Positions 1 through 8,575 are shown, counted from the stretch's first letter. The stretch: DNA of 31,391 bases from CAWVWD01 sp965662365 (GCA_965662365.1 CBFIHR010000052.1:1-31391); one strand, 5' to 3'. Numbers and translations are program-made. The notes: generated from the sequence alone by a model not told the origin.

Positions 1-63
1 TTGCAGTATTTTGAGAAGCCTATTGATATCGTTCAGTATGCTAAAGATTTGTATAAGCAGTAG
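1..63 (+). CDS. 3' end of an unidentified gene (partial)
   Basis: An open frame runs from the first base to a TAG at 61-63 and gives 20 residues ending in AKDLYKQ. The tail is lysine- and tyrosine-rich and probably helical. It is followed within 15 bases by a good hairpin, which supports a real gene end here. Nothing in 20 residues identifies the family, so no function is assigned. Confidence 0.55.
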   Translation: MQYFEKPIDIVQYAKDLYKQ

Positions 64-76
64 AATTTTGACGATG

Positions 77-115
77 AAACCGTGTCGGTTTTTTAAAAAT
101 TGACACGGTTTTCAA
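77..115 (+). terminator. Hairpin terminator after the partial gene
   Basis: AAACCGTGTC (77-86) pairs perfectly with GACACGGTTT (102-111), a 10-bp stem. The loop itself holds a T-run and an A-run. The T-tail is short (TTTTC), so efficiency is uncertain. It could also serve the minus-strand gene that ends at 202. Confidence 0.65.
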
Positions 116-201
116 CAAAAAAGTGAACGACTAAAAACTTAAAAGCAGTTTCCGTTTAGTAGGTGTACGACAGTTTCTAATTTGGAAATCAATTGCAGGT
201 T

Positions 202-711
202 TTAGATGCTCAATCCCGTACTTTCTTCTAAAAAATGATGAATGGTCAGCATTTCATCTTTTCCTAATTCTTGACCCGAATAAGCAATAAAATACAACCC
301 AGCTAAAACGGCAGATAAAACAGGAATCCACCATAAAATATAGGTTGATTTTCCTAAGGTCCAGTAAGATAATCCTACCACACCAATCACTAAAATTATA
401 AAAGCCAACAAAGCATAAAAGAAAACGAACATCGTCCAAACCGTAGCCCTTGGGCCATATAAACCTCTGATAATCGTGGTGTTATCAATTTCCTCAAATG
501 TAACCGTCAACTGTGGCGACCAAAAATGTTGGTCTTCAAGCGGCATATACAATTTTGCATAACCATGAAAAATATGACCTTTACAGACGGCATTTTCTGC
601 TTTGAGTTTTGTATCAATTTTAGTCATTAACTCTTCAATCGGTATTGAAGTTTCGACCTTAAATCGAGGTCGGATTTCATGACCAATTAAATGTTCTTCG
701 GTTTGTTGCAT
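202..711 (-). CDS. Conserved Bacteroidota two-helix membrane protein
   Basis: This 169-residue protein has a soluble N-terminal half containing QHFWSPQL and a GLYGPRATVWT motif. Two membrane helices follow at about residues 90-115 and 125-146, with a short cytoplasmic tail. From memory, the pattern RPRFKVET, then QHFWSPQL, then GPxxTVWT recurs in a conserved Bacteroidota family sometimes labelled 'GTP-binding protein'. No Walker or G-box motif is visible here, so that label looks unjustified. The gene lies 162 bp downstream of the putative lipoprotein gene on the same strand, with no obvious promoter between. Function is unknown. Confidence 0.8.
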   Translation of the reverse strand: MQQTEEHLIGHEIRPRFKVETSIPIEELMTKIDTKLKAENAVCKGHIFHGYAKLYMPLEDQHFWSPQLTVTFEEIDNTTIIRGLYGPRATVWTMFVFFYALLAFIILVIGVVGLSYWTLGKSTYILWWIPVLSAVLAGLYFIAYSGQELGKDEMLTIHHFLEESTGLSI

Positions 712-873
712 TTGGTGATAATTTGGTTGAACTTAGAATAAGAACCAAATTAATAAATTTTGTGGAAAGTTGTAGTGATTTTTGTCATGCTCCATAAAAC
801 CAGTTACGAATAGCAATCAAAGCCTTATCTATGAAGGCGTTTTCATTTATTTGATGAAGTATTTTAGTTTGCA

Positions 874-1509
874 TTATTTACTAATCGCCTCTGCTTCTTT
901 GATTAATTTATCATATTCTTTTATCAATCCTTTCATCGAATTGATGTCAGGAAATTCATTATTTTGATAATTGTTTATCATAGCATGTGTAATCATTAGT
1001 TTCATTACTAAAAATTTATCCTGTAAGATTTTAGTTTTTTGTTGAATGGTGGATTTCGCATTTTCGTGAGCAGTGATTTTATTATAAAATGCTTTTTCTA
1101 AATCCTCAAAAACTTTTGCTGTACTTGCTTTCAAGGCTTCATCTTGAATCTGTTCGATATGACTTTTAGCATCTTCCCAATATTTTTTATTTTGGACGAC
1201 ATAATTATTAAATGCTCGTAAGCTATCATTTTGAACACTTGACATTGTTACGATTTTATCGTTTAATGCCTTTAAAGCAGCATCTTTTTCCAGTGCTTCT
1301 TCATACAATTGATTAATTATATCTTTTTCGTAATAAGCTCTACTTTTTACAGATGATATAATATTACGAGCGGTTTTTTCTTCCTCCAAAAGCACTTTGG
1401 GCGTTGCTGTTTCGATATTTTCGGGTTCGGTCGGCTCGACTCTTTGGTTGCAACTGATTGTAATTATGGTACAAAAAAAGACGATTATTATGGTATTAAT
1501 TTTCATCAA
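874..1509 (-). CDS. Putative lipoprotein, helical, unknown function
   Basis: This 211-residue protein starts MMKINTIIIVFF and reaches Cys20 in the sequence TISC. That looks like a signal peptide ending in a slightly off-consensus lipobox (Thr at -3). A second Met directly after the first makes the exact start ambiguous by one codon. The mature part is almost wholly predicted helix, rich in Lys, Glu and Gln with no Cys, and resembles a periplasmic coiled-coil protein. No known domain is recognisable. The acidic linker right after the lipid anchor is common among Bacteroidota surface lipoproteins. Confidence 0.7.
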   Translation of the reverse strand: MMKINTIIIVFFCTIITISCNQRVEPTEPENIETATPKVLLEEEKTARNIISSVKSRAYYEKDIINQLYEEALEKDAALKALNDKIVTMSSVQNDSLRAFNNYVVQNKKYWEDAKSHIEQIQDEALKASTAKVFEDLEKAFYNKITAHENAKSTIQQKTKILQDKFLVMKLMITHAMINNYQNNEFPDINSMKGLIKEYDKLIKEAEAISK

Positions 1510-1691
1510 ATAATAGATTTGGAGTTGAAAAATACATTTACAATTCTAAATTTACACACAATCTATTCATTACCAACCAAAAACCTACAAATGTTGAATT
1601 TTCATAGAAATACGTACAAATCCGTTAATACCAAAGTCTAACATTCCGCCCAAACTAAAATCTACCTTATATTCGTGTTTTTATATTAAAT

Positions 1692-1743
1692 GTAGAGGTG
1701 CAAAGTCGCAGAGATTTCAAAACACGCACCTCGTAACTCGCAA
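1692..1743. repeat. Hairpin plus paired CTCGYNN heptamers upstream of aroC
   Basis: GAGGTGC (1695-1701) pairs with GCACCTC (1726-1732). With a one-base bulge the stem extends to GTAGAGGTGC on the left. The right arm overlaps two heptamers, CTCGTAA and CTCGCAA (1730-1743), which end 8 bp before the aroC ATG. It could fold in the aroC leader. The same GTAGAGG-plus-heptamer combination appears at 4414-4463. Confidence 0.5.
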
Positions 1744-1751
1744 CACAAATC

Positions 1752-2846
1752 ATGGCAGGAAATACATTTGGAAAAATATTTAATATCACCACTTTTGGAG
1801 AATCGCACGGACGAGGTTTGGGCGTAATCATTGATGGTTGTCCAGCAGGAATTGACTTTGACGAAGCCTTTATTCAGAGCGAATTAGCACGTCGTCGCCC
1901 TGGGCAATCAAAAATCGTCACGCAACGAAAAGAAGCCGATAAAATCGAAGTTTTATCAGGTGTTTTCGAGGGAAAAACAACTGGAACACCTATCGGAATG
2001 ATAATTTATAACGCTGACGCAAAATCGAAAGATTACAGTCACATTGCCGATAAATTTCGGCCTTCGCACGCAGATTATACGTATCATGTAAAATACGGCA
2101 TTCGTGATTATCGTGGCGGTGGCCGTTCGTCTGCACGAGAAACGGCAGCACGAGTTGCCGCAGGGGCAGTCGCCAAATTATTGTTAAAACATTTTGGAGT
2201 CGAAGTAGTCGGTTATGTTAGTCAAGTCGGTGCGGTGAAAGTCGATAAAACGTATTCGGAACTGGATTTATCGTTGGTAGAAAATACACCTGTTCGCTGT
2301 CCTGATTTAGCAAAAGCGGAGGAAATGATTGATTTAATCAAAGCGGTGCGAAAAGAAGGCGATACTATCGGCGGCGTTGTAACCGCTGTGATTAAAGATT
2401 GTCCAGCAGGTTTGGGCGAACCAGCTTTCGATAAATTACACGCTGAACTCGGCAAAGCGATGCTAAGCATCAACGCCTGCAAAGGTTTTGAATACGGTTC
2501 GGGTTTTGATGGTGTGACGATGCGAGGTTCGGAACACAACGATATTTTTGTGAATAATGATGGAAATATCGAAACAATCACGAATTATTCTGGTGGTATT
2601 CAAGGTGGCCTTTCTAATGGTATGGACATTTATTTTCGAGCAGCTTTCAAGCCAGTTGCTACGATAGTTTCGGCACAAGATTCGGTAAATATCGAAGGCG
2701 AAAAAGCAATTGTGACGGGCAAAGGTCGTCACGACCCTTGTGTTTTGCCGAGAGCTGTTCCGATTGTGGAAGCTATGGCTGCTTTGACAATTGCAGATTT
2801 TTTATTGCGACAGCGGAACGCAAAGTTAGATGTGATAAATTACTAA
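1752..2846 (+). CDS. aroC: Chorismate synthase
   Basis: The 364-residue product is the usual length for AroC, which converts 5-enolpyruvylshikimate-3-phosphate to chorismate with reduced FMN, the last shared step to aromatic amino acids and folate. The family signatures are all visible: FGESHG near the N-terminus (residues 15-20), the RGGGRSSARETAARVAAGA block (about residue 120) and RHDPCVLPRAVPIVEAM near the C-terminus. The ATG at 1752 gives the canonical MAGNTFG start. It stands alone: no other shikimate gene is adjacent, as is common in Bacteroidota. The next gene on the strand begins 138 bp downstream, past a palindrome. A hairpin and heptamer repeat precede the start. Confidence 0.98.
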   Translation: MAGNTFGKIFNITTFGESHGRGLGVIIDGCPAGIDFDEAFIQSELARRRPGQSKIVTQRKEADKIEVLSGVFEGKTTGTPIGMIIYNADAKSKDYSHIADKFRPSHADYTYHVKYGIRDYRGGGRSSARETAARVAAGAVAKLLLKHFGVEVVGYVSQVGAVKVDKTYSELDLSLVENTPVRCPDLAKAEEMIDLIKAVRKEGDTIGGVVTAVIKDCPAGLGEPAFDKLHAELGKAMLSINACKGFEYGSGFDGVTMRGSEHNDIFVNNDGNIETITNYSGGIQGGLSNGMDIYFRAAFKPVATIVSAQDSVNIEGEKAIVTGKGRHDPCVLPRAVPIVEAMAALTIADFLLRQRNAKLDVINY

Positions 2847-2854
2847 AAATCAAG

Positions 2855-2884
2855 GTTTACTAAACTTTGCAAGTTTTGGTAAAC
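2855..2884. repeat. Palindrome of the TTTACTAAACTTT family, copy 1
   Basis: GTTTACTAAA pairs with TTTTGGTAAAC through ten pairs including one G-U. It lies between aroC and the helicase, both on the plus strand. Related copies are at 10359-10386 and 20096-20128. There is no T-tail on the plus strand, so it is a poor intrinsic terminator. Confidence 0.6.
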
Positions 2885-2925
2885 GTAAATTATCAACCAA
2901 AACCCGATTTGAAATTCTTTTTTGT

Positions 2926-2933
2926 TAGATTTG
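2926..2933 (+). promoter_or_regulatory. Possible -7 box (TAGATTTG) for the helicase gene
   Basis: This matches the Bacteroidota -7 form TAnnTTTG and sits 52 bp before the helicase ATG. No TTG occurs at the expected 19-20 bp upstream, so this is only a weak candidate. Confidence 0.25.
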
Positions 2934-2984
2934 TCATTTCCTACATCATAGCTGATGTTCAATGCCGCATAGATAAAAATAATC

Positions 2985-4274
2985 ATGAAAGACCAATCAA
3001 CAATTACGATAAATAGCGATTTTAAATATACTTTGGACTTGTTAGAAAATACGAAGCAAAGTGCTTTTTTGACAGGTCGAGCTGGAACTGGAAAATCGAC
3101 GTTGCTTCGGCTCTTTCGGACAACGACAAAAAAGAAAGTCGTCGTTTTAGCACCGACAGGTTTGGCGGCTTTGAACGTAGAAGGTCAAACGATTCATTCC
3201 TTTTTTGGCTTTCCACCAAAGCCAATCTCAAGAAAAGATATAAAACCTCGCCGCAATCGAAGTTTGTATAAAAAAATAGATGTTATCGTTATTGACGAGG
3301 TGTCGATGGTGCGGGCGGATATGATGGACAATATTGATTATTTTTTGCGGTTACAACGTGGAAATATGGTTGAGCCTTTCGGTGGCGTGCAGATGCTTTT
3401 TGTGGGGGATTTATTTCAGTTGCCACCGGTTGTTGCTTCTGAAGAAGAGGCTTTTTTGATTCAGAATAATTACGATAGTCCTTACTTTTTTTCAGCGAAC
3501 GTTTTTCAAGAATTGGATTATGAACGTATTGAGTTACAGGAGGTTTTTCGTCAAGCACATCGACATTTCATTCGCATTTTAGATGATATTCGTACCAATC
3601 AATTTGACCGAGATACTTTAGAGGATTTGAATCAAAGGGTGATTCCGAGTACGATGATCGAAGATGATTTTCACATTACGCTGTCTCCTCGAAATGCGTT
3701 GGTAAACAAAATTAATAAAGAAAAACTTGCCAAATTAACGACCATAGAATATACTTTTTTGGCAAGTGTCACTGGTAATTTTCGAGAATCTGCCTTTCCG
3801 ACTGATGCGATTTTGAAATTGCGACAAAACGCACAAGTCATGTTTGTGAAAAACGACCCGAAACGAAAATTTGTCAATGGAACAATCGGTAAAGTTGTCC
3901 AAATTTCTAACGAATTTATAAAAGTCGAAACAAACGAAAACGGAAAACGTCGCCTTATTGATGTCGAAAAAGTAGAATGGGAAATCCAGCGTTACACTTT
4001 GAATAATAATGGTGAAATTAAAGCAAACGTTATCGGGACTTTCAAACAATATCCGCTGACCCTCGCCTGGGCAATTACAATTCACAAAAGTCAAGGAAAA
4101 ACATTTTCAAATATCATTGTCGATATGGGAAAAGGGGCGTTTGCTGCTGGTCAAACTTACGTGGCTTTGAGTCGCTGCAAAACGCTTGACGGCATTATTC
4201 TTACCCGACCGATTGAACCTCGTGATATTTTTACAGATGATAGAATTGTGGAGTTTTATGAGGGAATGTTTTAA
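2985..4274 (+). CDS. Pif1/RecD2-like ATP-dependent DNA helicase
   Basis: This 429-residue superfamily 1B helicase has its motifs in order. They are Walker A TGRAGTGKSTLLR (about residues 30-43), Walker B VIDEVSMVRADMMD (about 103-117), motif III GDLFQLPPV, VFRQAH in the arginine-finger region, SPRNALVNKIN, and the UvrD_C_2-type tail AITIHKSQGKTF followed by VALSRCKTLDGI. The family unwinds DNA 5' to 3' using ATP and often acts on G-quadruplexes or recombination intermediates. This copy is essentially the core, without the extra C-terminal domains many Bacteroidota homologues carry. It faces the FKBP gene convergently. The precise cellular role cannot be read from sequence. Confidence 0.92.
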   Translation: MKDQSTITINSDFKYTLDLLENTKQSAFLTGRAGTGKSTLLRLFRTTTKKKVVVLAPTGLAALNVEGQTIHSFFGFPPKPISRKDIKPRRNRSLYKKIDVIVIDEVSMVRADMMDNIDYFLRLQRGNMVEPFGGVQMLFVGDLFQLPPVVASEEEAFLIQNNYDSPYFFSANVFQELDYERIELQEVFRQAHRHFIRILDDIRTNQFDRDTLEDLNQRVIPSTMIEDDFHITLSPRNALVNKINKEKLAKLTTIEYTFLASVTGNFRESAFPTDAILKLRQNAQVMFVKNDPKRKFVNGTIGKVVQISNEFIKVETNENGKRRLIDVEKVEWEIQRYTLNNNGEIKANVIGTFKQYPLTLAWAITIHKSQGKTFSNIIVDMGKGAFAAGQTYVALSRCKTLDGIILTRPIEPRDIFTDDRIVEFYEGMF

Positions 4275-4413
4275 CAAAATGCAGTTTGGTGCTTGAGAAT
4301 GAGTCACATGAAAACGTTCAATGAAGTGGTTTCATACTTCAGTTTTTATAAATTTTAGCTATTTTTTTAGTTGTTTTTTGGATGTTTTTTGAATTTTTTT
4401 TTGATAAAAAATA

Positions 4414-4463
4414 GTAGAGGAATTCATCTTCATGTACGAGTCACGAGTCAGAAATTCCTCTAC
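4414..4463 (-). terminator. 11-bp hairpin terminator of the FKBP gene with heptamer loop
   Basis: GTAGAGGAATT (4414-4424) pairs perfectly with AATTCCTCTAC (4453-4463). Read on the minus strand, the stem is followed by TATTTTTTATC, a good T-tail, so it terminates the FKBP transcript. Its 28-nt loop contains two CTCGYNN heptamers in minus orientation (4434-4447). Confidence 0.75.
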
Positions 4464-4500
4464 GAAAGCAATATTTCAAAGTCTTTATTAACTTCGGTAT

Positions 4501-6000
4501 TTATTTAAAATCTATCAATTCTACTTCAAAAATTAAAACGGCGTTTGGAGGAATTGCTCCGCCTGCACCTCTTGTCCCGTAAGCCAAACCAGAAGGAATG
4601 TAAAACGTCCCTTTTCCACCTTTTTGTAATAATGGAATCGCTTGTTGCCAACCTGGAATAACTTGATTCAAACCAAACTCCAACGGTTGACCTCTATCAT
4701 ACGATGAGTCAAATTTTTGACCGTTCAATAATGTCCCTTTGTAGTGTGTTGTCACTTTTGCAGTTGGTGCAGGATGTCCGCCTATGCCTTCTTTTTCGAT
4801 GGTATAATAAATGCCGGTAGCTGTTTTTTGAGCGTTGATGTTGTTTTTAGACAAATAATCTGTAATCAATTTATCGTCCGCTTTTGCTTGTTCTACTGGC
4901 GATAAAGGCTCTTGAAAATCAATCAATTCAATTTCAAAAACCAAGATAGAGTTTGCAGGAATCGTACCAGCTGCACGTTCACCATACGCCAATGCAGAAG
5001 GAATATAAAATGTCCCTTTTCCACCTTTTTTTAATAACGGAATCGCTTCCTGCCAACCTCTTACCACACGGTTTAAAGGTGTCGTAAACGGTTGATTTCT
5101 ATCGTAAGACGAGTCAAATTTTTGACCATTTAACAACGTTCCTTTGTAATGTGCCGTAACAGTTGCATTTTTTGTTGGTTGTGCTCCTTCGCCTTGTTCG
5201 GTGATAACATACCAAATCCCTGAAGCCGTACTCGCTGCACTAATTCCTTTTTCTGTTAAGTATTTTTTGATGGTTTCATTTTCTCTTTTCGCACGTTCTT
5301 GCGGTGAGATATACTCTTGAAAATCAACCAACTCAATATCGAATTTCAGAACAGAATTAGCTGGAATAGAACCCGTTGCTCTCGCTCCGTAAGCTAAAGC
5401 CGACGGAATCCAGAACGTTCCTTTTCCACCTTTTCCTAACATCTGAATGGCTTCTTGCCAACCTTTAATCACTTGCCCTAAGCCGAAATCTAACGGCTGC
5501 CCTCTATCATAAGATGAGTCAAATTTTTGACCATTCAACAAAGTACCGTGATAGTGAGCTTTTACCTTTGATTTTTGGTCAGGTTTCGCTTCTCCGCCTT
5601 GCTGCGTCATCACATACCAAATTCCTGATGCTGTTTTTTCCGCCTTAATTTCATTCTCAATTAAGTAATCTAAAATTAGATTTTGGTCAATATCCGCTTG
5701 AGTTGTCGGATTGACAATTTTTAATTCTTTCATATTTTTTAATGTTGTTTTGTCTGCTTTTGGTAATTCCGGTGATTGATACGCAGGTTGAGGAACTTCG
5801 ATGACTTCTTCGATCACTTCCTCAACGGCTTCCATTTCCTCTTCCTCTTCTTCAGTTGCCTCTTCAACGGCTTCCATCTCTTCTTCAACTGTAACTTCAA
5901 CAGTTTGTTCTTCGGCTTCTAATTTATCTGCTGTTTTTGGCGTACAAGCCATTATAGTTGTCAGGATAACTAAGCATATTCCTAATATGATTTTTTTCAT
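4501..6000 (-). CDS. Lipoprotein with three tandem FKBP prolyl isomerase domains
   Basis: The 499-residue precursor has a signal peptide with lipobox IMAC (Cys19). A strongly acidic spacer of Glu/Val repeats follows at about residues 25-75. Three FKBP domains lie near residues 125-228, 260-363 and 396-499. Each keeps the FKBP core: Y in HYxGTLLNG, KFDSS, the V-I/V-x-GW segment with the tryptophan, LAYG and a final F-x-x-EL. All three are therefore probably active cis-trans prolyl isomerases. Each is preceded by a short helical linker ending in SGIWYV or TGIYYT. Lipidation implies an envelope or surface location, where it would help fold exported proteins. A terminator hairpin lies 40 bp past the stop. 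Confidence 0.95.
   Translation of the reverse strand: MKKIILGICLVILTTIMACTPKTADKLEAEEQTVEVTVEEEMEAVEEATEEEEEEMEAVEEVIEEVIEVPQPAYQSPELPKADKTTLKNMKELKIVNPTTQADIDQNLILDYLIENEIKAEKTASGIWYVMTQQGGEAKPDQKSKVKAHYHGTLLNGQKFDSSYDRGQPLDFGLGQVIKGWQEAIQMLGKGGKGTFWIPSALAYGARATGSIPANSVLKFDIELVDFQEYISPQERAKRENETIKKYLTEKGISAASTASGIWYVITEQGEGAQPTKNATVTAHYKGTLLNGQKFDSSYDRNQPFTTPLNRVVRGWQEAIPLLKKGGKGTFYIPSALAYGERAAGTIPANSILVFEIELIDFQEPLSPVEQAKADDKLITDYLSKNNINAQKTATGIYYTIEKEGIGGHPAPTAKVTTHYKGTLLNGQKFDSSYDRGQPLEFGLNQVIPGWQQAIPLLQKGGKGTFYIPSGLAYGTRGAGGAIPPNAVLIFEVELIDFK
4504..5724 (-). repeat. Three tandem coding repeats of about 405 bp (FKBP units)
   Basis: The string GTLLNGQKFDSSYDR occurs identically at residues 152, 287 and 422, exactly 135 residues apart. 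The duplicated unit therefore includes the linker helix as well as the FKBP fold. Only unit 3 has an extra glycine near its end. The regularity points to internal tandem duplication. Confidence 0.85.
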
Positions 6001-6471
6001 AATCTTACTTTTATTAATTATTATCTTTTTTAATCTATCGTTTGGAAATAAATGACTGCGAAGTTAGGGCAATTGATGGAAAATTTAAATTAATGAAATC
6101 ATAAAAATTGAGAATGGCTATTTTGAAAAATTAATTTTACGCCAAATTCTTAAATACTCAACAGTCTTTAATTTCGAAGTTGATTTTAACTAAGCTAAGC
6201 ATTTCGTTTGCAAGTTTTATTAGCATTGAAAAATAGTAGGCTTGATGATGTTTTGATTTAATTTCACCTCTGTTTTATATGGTGCTTTACAAGTGAGAGG
6301 AATTATTGTAAATAATACTAAAATGTTGTAAATTGAGTGTTTTTTAATATAAAAAATGGTTTTGACTAAGAAATAAAGTCGAAATTATTAAAATCTAAAG
6401 ATAGATACGCTGTGCGGAGTAAATTTATTCATTTACAATATTATTAACCATTCAATAAAAACTAAAAAAAA
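6001..6471. other. Long AT-rich divergent intergenic region
   Basis: These 471 bp separate the divergently read FKBP and methyltransferase genes and must hold both promoters. I find no exact TAnnTTTG box on either strand in a useful place. A small inverted repeat, GTAAAT (6419-6424) and ATTTAC (6431-6436), lies 36 bp before the methyltransferase ATG. No credible small ORF or RNA is seen. Confidence 0.5.
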
Positions 6472-7350
6472 ATGCCGTCATCACTATTTTCAGAATTGGT
6501 TCAGAACTACGATAATTTAAAGTACGACTTATTAGAAGCTCATCAATTCAATCCAAATCATTACGGTTTTCAGCCGATTTGTTATGATATAATGACCAAC
6601 GATAGACAGCGAGTCGGTGCATTTCGTCAAGCTTTTCAGCAGTTGGATTTTTGGGATAAAACAGTTTGTGAAGCAGGTATTGGTAACTTGGCGTTATCGC
6701 AATATTATTTACCAAAAGTCAAAAAAGCCTATTTGATTGAGTACAATCCGAACCTAAGAGAACTCATCAAAAATGAGATTTCAAAAAATGGCTGGACACA
6801 CAAAGTCGAGTTGATTTTTGATGATGCGATGAAAGTCGAATTACCCGAAAAAATGGATTTTATCATCGGTGAACTGATGAGTATTTATTGTGCTAACGAA
6901 TATCAAGTACAGGTTTTTAAGCATTTACGCCAATTTTTAAAGCCTGACGGCAAATTATTACCCGAAAAAATCATTAATATCATTCAATTAGCCAATGCTC
7001 AATTTGATACGTATCAAAAGCATTATCCTATCAATTTTGCTCGACATTTACCGACGAATTTATCGTTACAACAGGTTTTTAATACCATAGATTTATACAA
7101 CGTTGAAGAAGAATTAGTACAACAAGATATTTCAATTACTCCCATGCTTTCTGGCGAAGCGAACGCCGTTTATATGCACTCTTTTATTGAAATCGTCAAA
7201 GGCTGCAACTTCACAGGTTCGGATAGTTTGATGCCGCCTACAGTTTGTCGTTTAGAACGATCGATTCAGGTCGAAGCGAATCAACCTATAACTTTGAATG
7301 GCGAGTTTCGGTATGGAACAAGTTTGGATGAGGCGAAATTTTGGGGTTAA
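6472..7350 (+). CDS. PRMT-like SAM-dependent methyltransferase
   Basis: This 292-residue protein has a SAM-binding Rossmann fold: motif I VCEAGIGN (residues 65-72), post-I acidic LIEYNP (Glu90), and FDDAMKVELPEKMDFIIGE leading to strand 4. That stretch closely parallels eukaryotic protein arginine methyltransferases: VELP, a D-x-I-I strand, then two glutamates exactly nine residues apart (Glu134, Glu143). This is the spacing of the PRMT1 double-E loop that binds the substrate guanidinium. KPDGKLLPEK and a C-terminal beta-rich half also fit the PRMT barrel. The THW loop appears as T-V-C (257-259), so substrate and activity are uncertain. The ATG follows an A-rich tract. The gene stands alone, convergent with the kinase gene. 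Confidence 0.75.
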   Translation: MPSSLFSELVQNYDNLKYDLLEAHQFNPNHYGFQPICYDIMTNDRQRVGAFRQAFQQLDFWDKTVCEAGIGNLALSQYYLPKVKKAYLIEYNPNLRELIKNEISKNGWTHKVELIFDDAMKVELPEKMDFIIGELMSIYCANEYQVQVFKHLRQFLKPDGKLLPEKIINIIQLANAQFDTYQKHYPINFARHLPTNLSLQQVFNTIDLYNVEEELVQQDISITPMLSGEANAVYMHSFIEIVKGCNFTGSDSLMPPTVCRLERSIQVEANQPITLNGEFRYGTSLDEAKFWG

Positions 7351-7414
7351 GATATACAGTTCATAATCAAATAGTTACGCTGTTTTTATTGTTAAAATAA
7401 ATTAATCAAACTAC

Positions 7415-8575
7415 TTATAAATTTTTACTAATCGTAAAGGTAAAAGTTGTCCCTTTGCCCTCTTCGGAGGTCGCACTAATTTGTCCGTTGTGTCGTTCTA
7501 CTATTTTCTGGCAGATGCTCAAACCGACGCCGCTACCTTGATATCCTTGAAGTGTGTGTAATCGCTGAAAGAGATTAAAAATACGATGTTTATAGGTTTC
7601 ATTAAAGCCAATGCCATTATCGGTAACCGAGAATTGCCAATGATTAGGAAGTTCTCGGCTTCGGATTCTGATTACTGGTGTTTCTGTCGCTTTTTTGAAT
7701 TTAATGGCATTCGAAATCAAGTTTTGGAATAGTTGTATCAACTGATATTGATGAGCAATAATGATTGTAGGAATTTGATTATCAATAATAATTTGAGCGT
7801 CACTTTCTTCGATTTGTTCTTTCAAATTAGCTTTGGTCGCTTCAATAACATCCAGGACATTTACATTTTTAAAGGGTAAAACGCTGTTGACGTTTGAATA
7901 ATAGGTCAACCCTTGTATCATATTCGATAAACGCACCGCCCCTTTGATGGCAAATTCGATATATTCTCCCGCTTTTTTATCAATTTCTTTTTCGAAGTCC
8001 CATTTTAAGAACTGCAACGAGTTAGAGATATTTCTCAATGGTTCTCTCAAATCATGTGCGATAATGTCCACAAAATTTTTCAGTTCTTGATTTGATTTTT
8101 CTAAGGCGATTGTTTTTAGTTTGAGTAAGGCGATTTTTTCTAATAATAATTGATTGCTATCTACGGATTTTTCTTTTTGTAAGCCTTTTTCTGTTACATC
8201 ATGAAGGCGTTGCTGAATAATTTTCTGAATATTGACCTTTAACTCTTCAGGGTTGATGGATTTTTCGACAAAATCTGCTCCACCAGCTTGAATAAATCGA
8301 GTCGCAATTTTATAATCCGTATTAAACGTCATCATGATTACAGGCGGACACCGATGAAGAAGTTGTTTTTTCATCAGATTGAATGCCTCCAAACCGTTAA
8401 TATTCGGCATGGCGTAATCCAACAAAATTAAATCAACCGTATTTTTACACAATACATCCAGTCCGACCGAAGCACTTTCAGCGACCCAAACATCGAATCC
8501 ATTCTTTTTGAGCCTATGCCCAAAAGAAAACAGGATTTTCTTATCATCGTCTATGATTAATATTTTACTCATCAA
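7415..8575 (-). CDS. Receiver domain fused ahead of a histidine kinase
   Basis: This 386-residue cytoplasmic signalling protein starts with a receiver domain: acidic pocket DDD at 9-11, phospho-acceptor Asp53 in LLDYAMP and Lys105. A coiled coil covers about residues 128-167. A HisKA domain follows with His174 in IIAHDLREPL. The HATPase_c domain has the N box NLISNAIKFKK, DNGIGF and GSGVGLSICQKIVERH. There is no membrane segment or sensor domain, so its input is probably phosphorylation of the receiver by another kinase. Such REC-kinase proteins usually act inside phosphorelays. No response regulator partner is adjacent. The second Met is an equally possible start. Confidence 0.93.
   Translation of the reverse strand: MMSKILIIDDDKKILFSFGHRLKKNGFDVWVAESASVGLDVLCKNTVDLILLDYAMPNINGLEAFNLMKKQLLHRCPPVIMMTFNTDYKIATRFIQAGGADFVEKSINPEELKVNIQKIIQQRLHDVTEKGLQKEKSVDSNQLLLEKIALLKLKTIALEKSNQELKNFVDIIAHDLREPLRNISNSLQFLKWDFEKEIDKKAGEYIEFAIKGAVRLSNMIQGLTYYSNVNSVLPFKNVNVLDVIEATKANLKEQIEESDAQIIIDNQIPTIIIAHQYQLIQLFQNLISNAIKFKKATETPVIRIRSRELPNHWQFSVTDNGIGFNETYKHRIFNLFQRLHTLQGYQGSGVGLSICQKIVERHNGQISATSEEGKGTTFTFTISKNL

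Noticed and set aside
782..967. 61-codon frame, plus strand
   Set aside because: Half overlaps the lipoprotein gene in antisense and the peptide has no family features.
1514..1521. TAGATTTG as an aroC promoter -7 box
   Set aside because: It is 230 bp from the ATG, abuts the start of the opposite gene and lacks a -33 element.
5801..6055. 84-codon frame, Ser/Thr-rich, plus strand
   Set aside because: It is the antisense shadow of the Glu-rich stalk and signal peptide of the FKBP lipoprotein.
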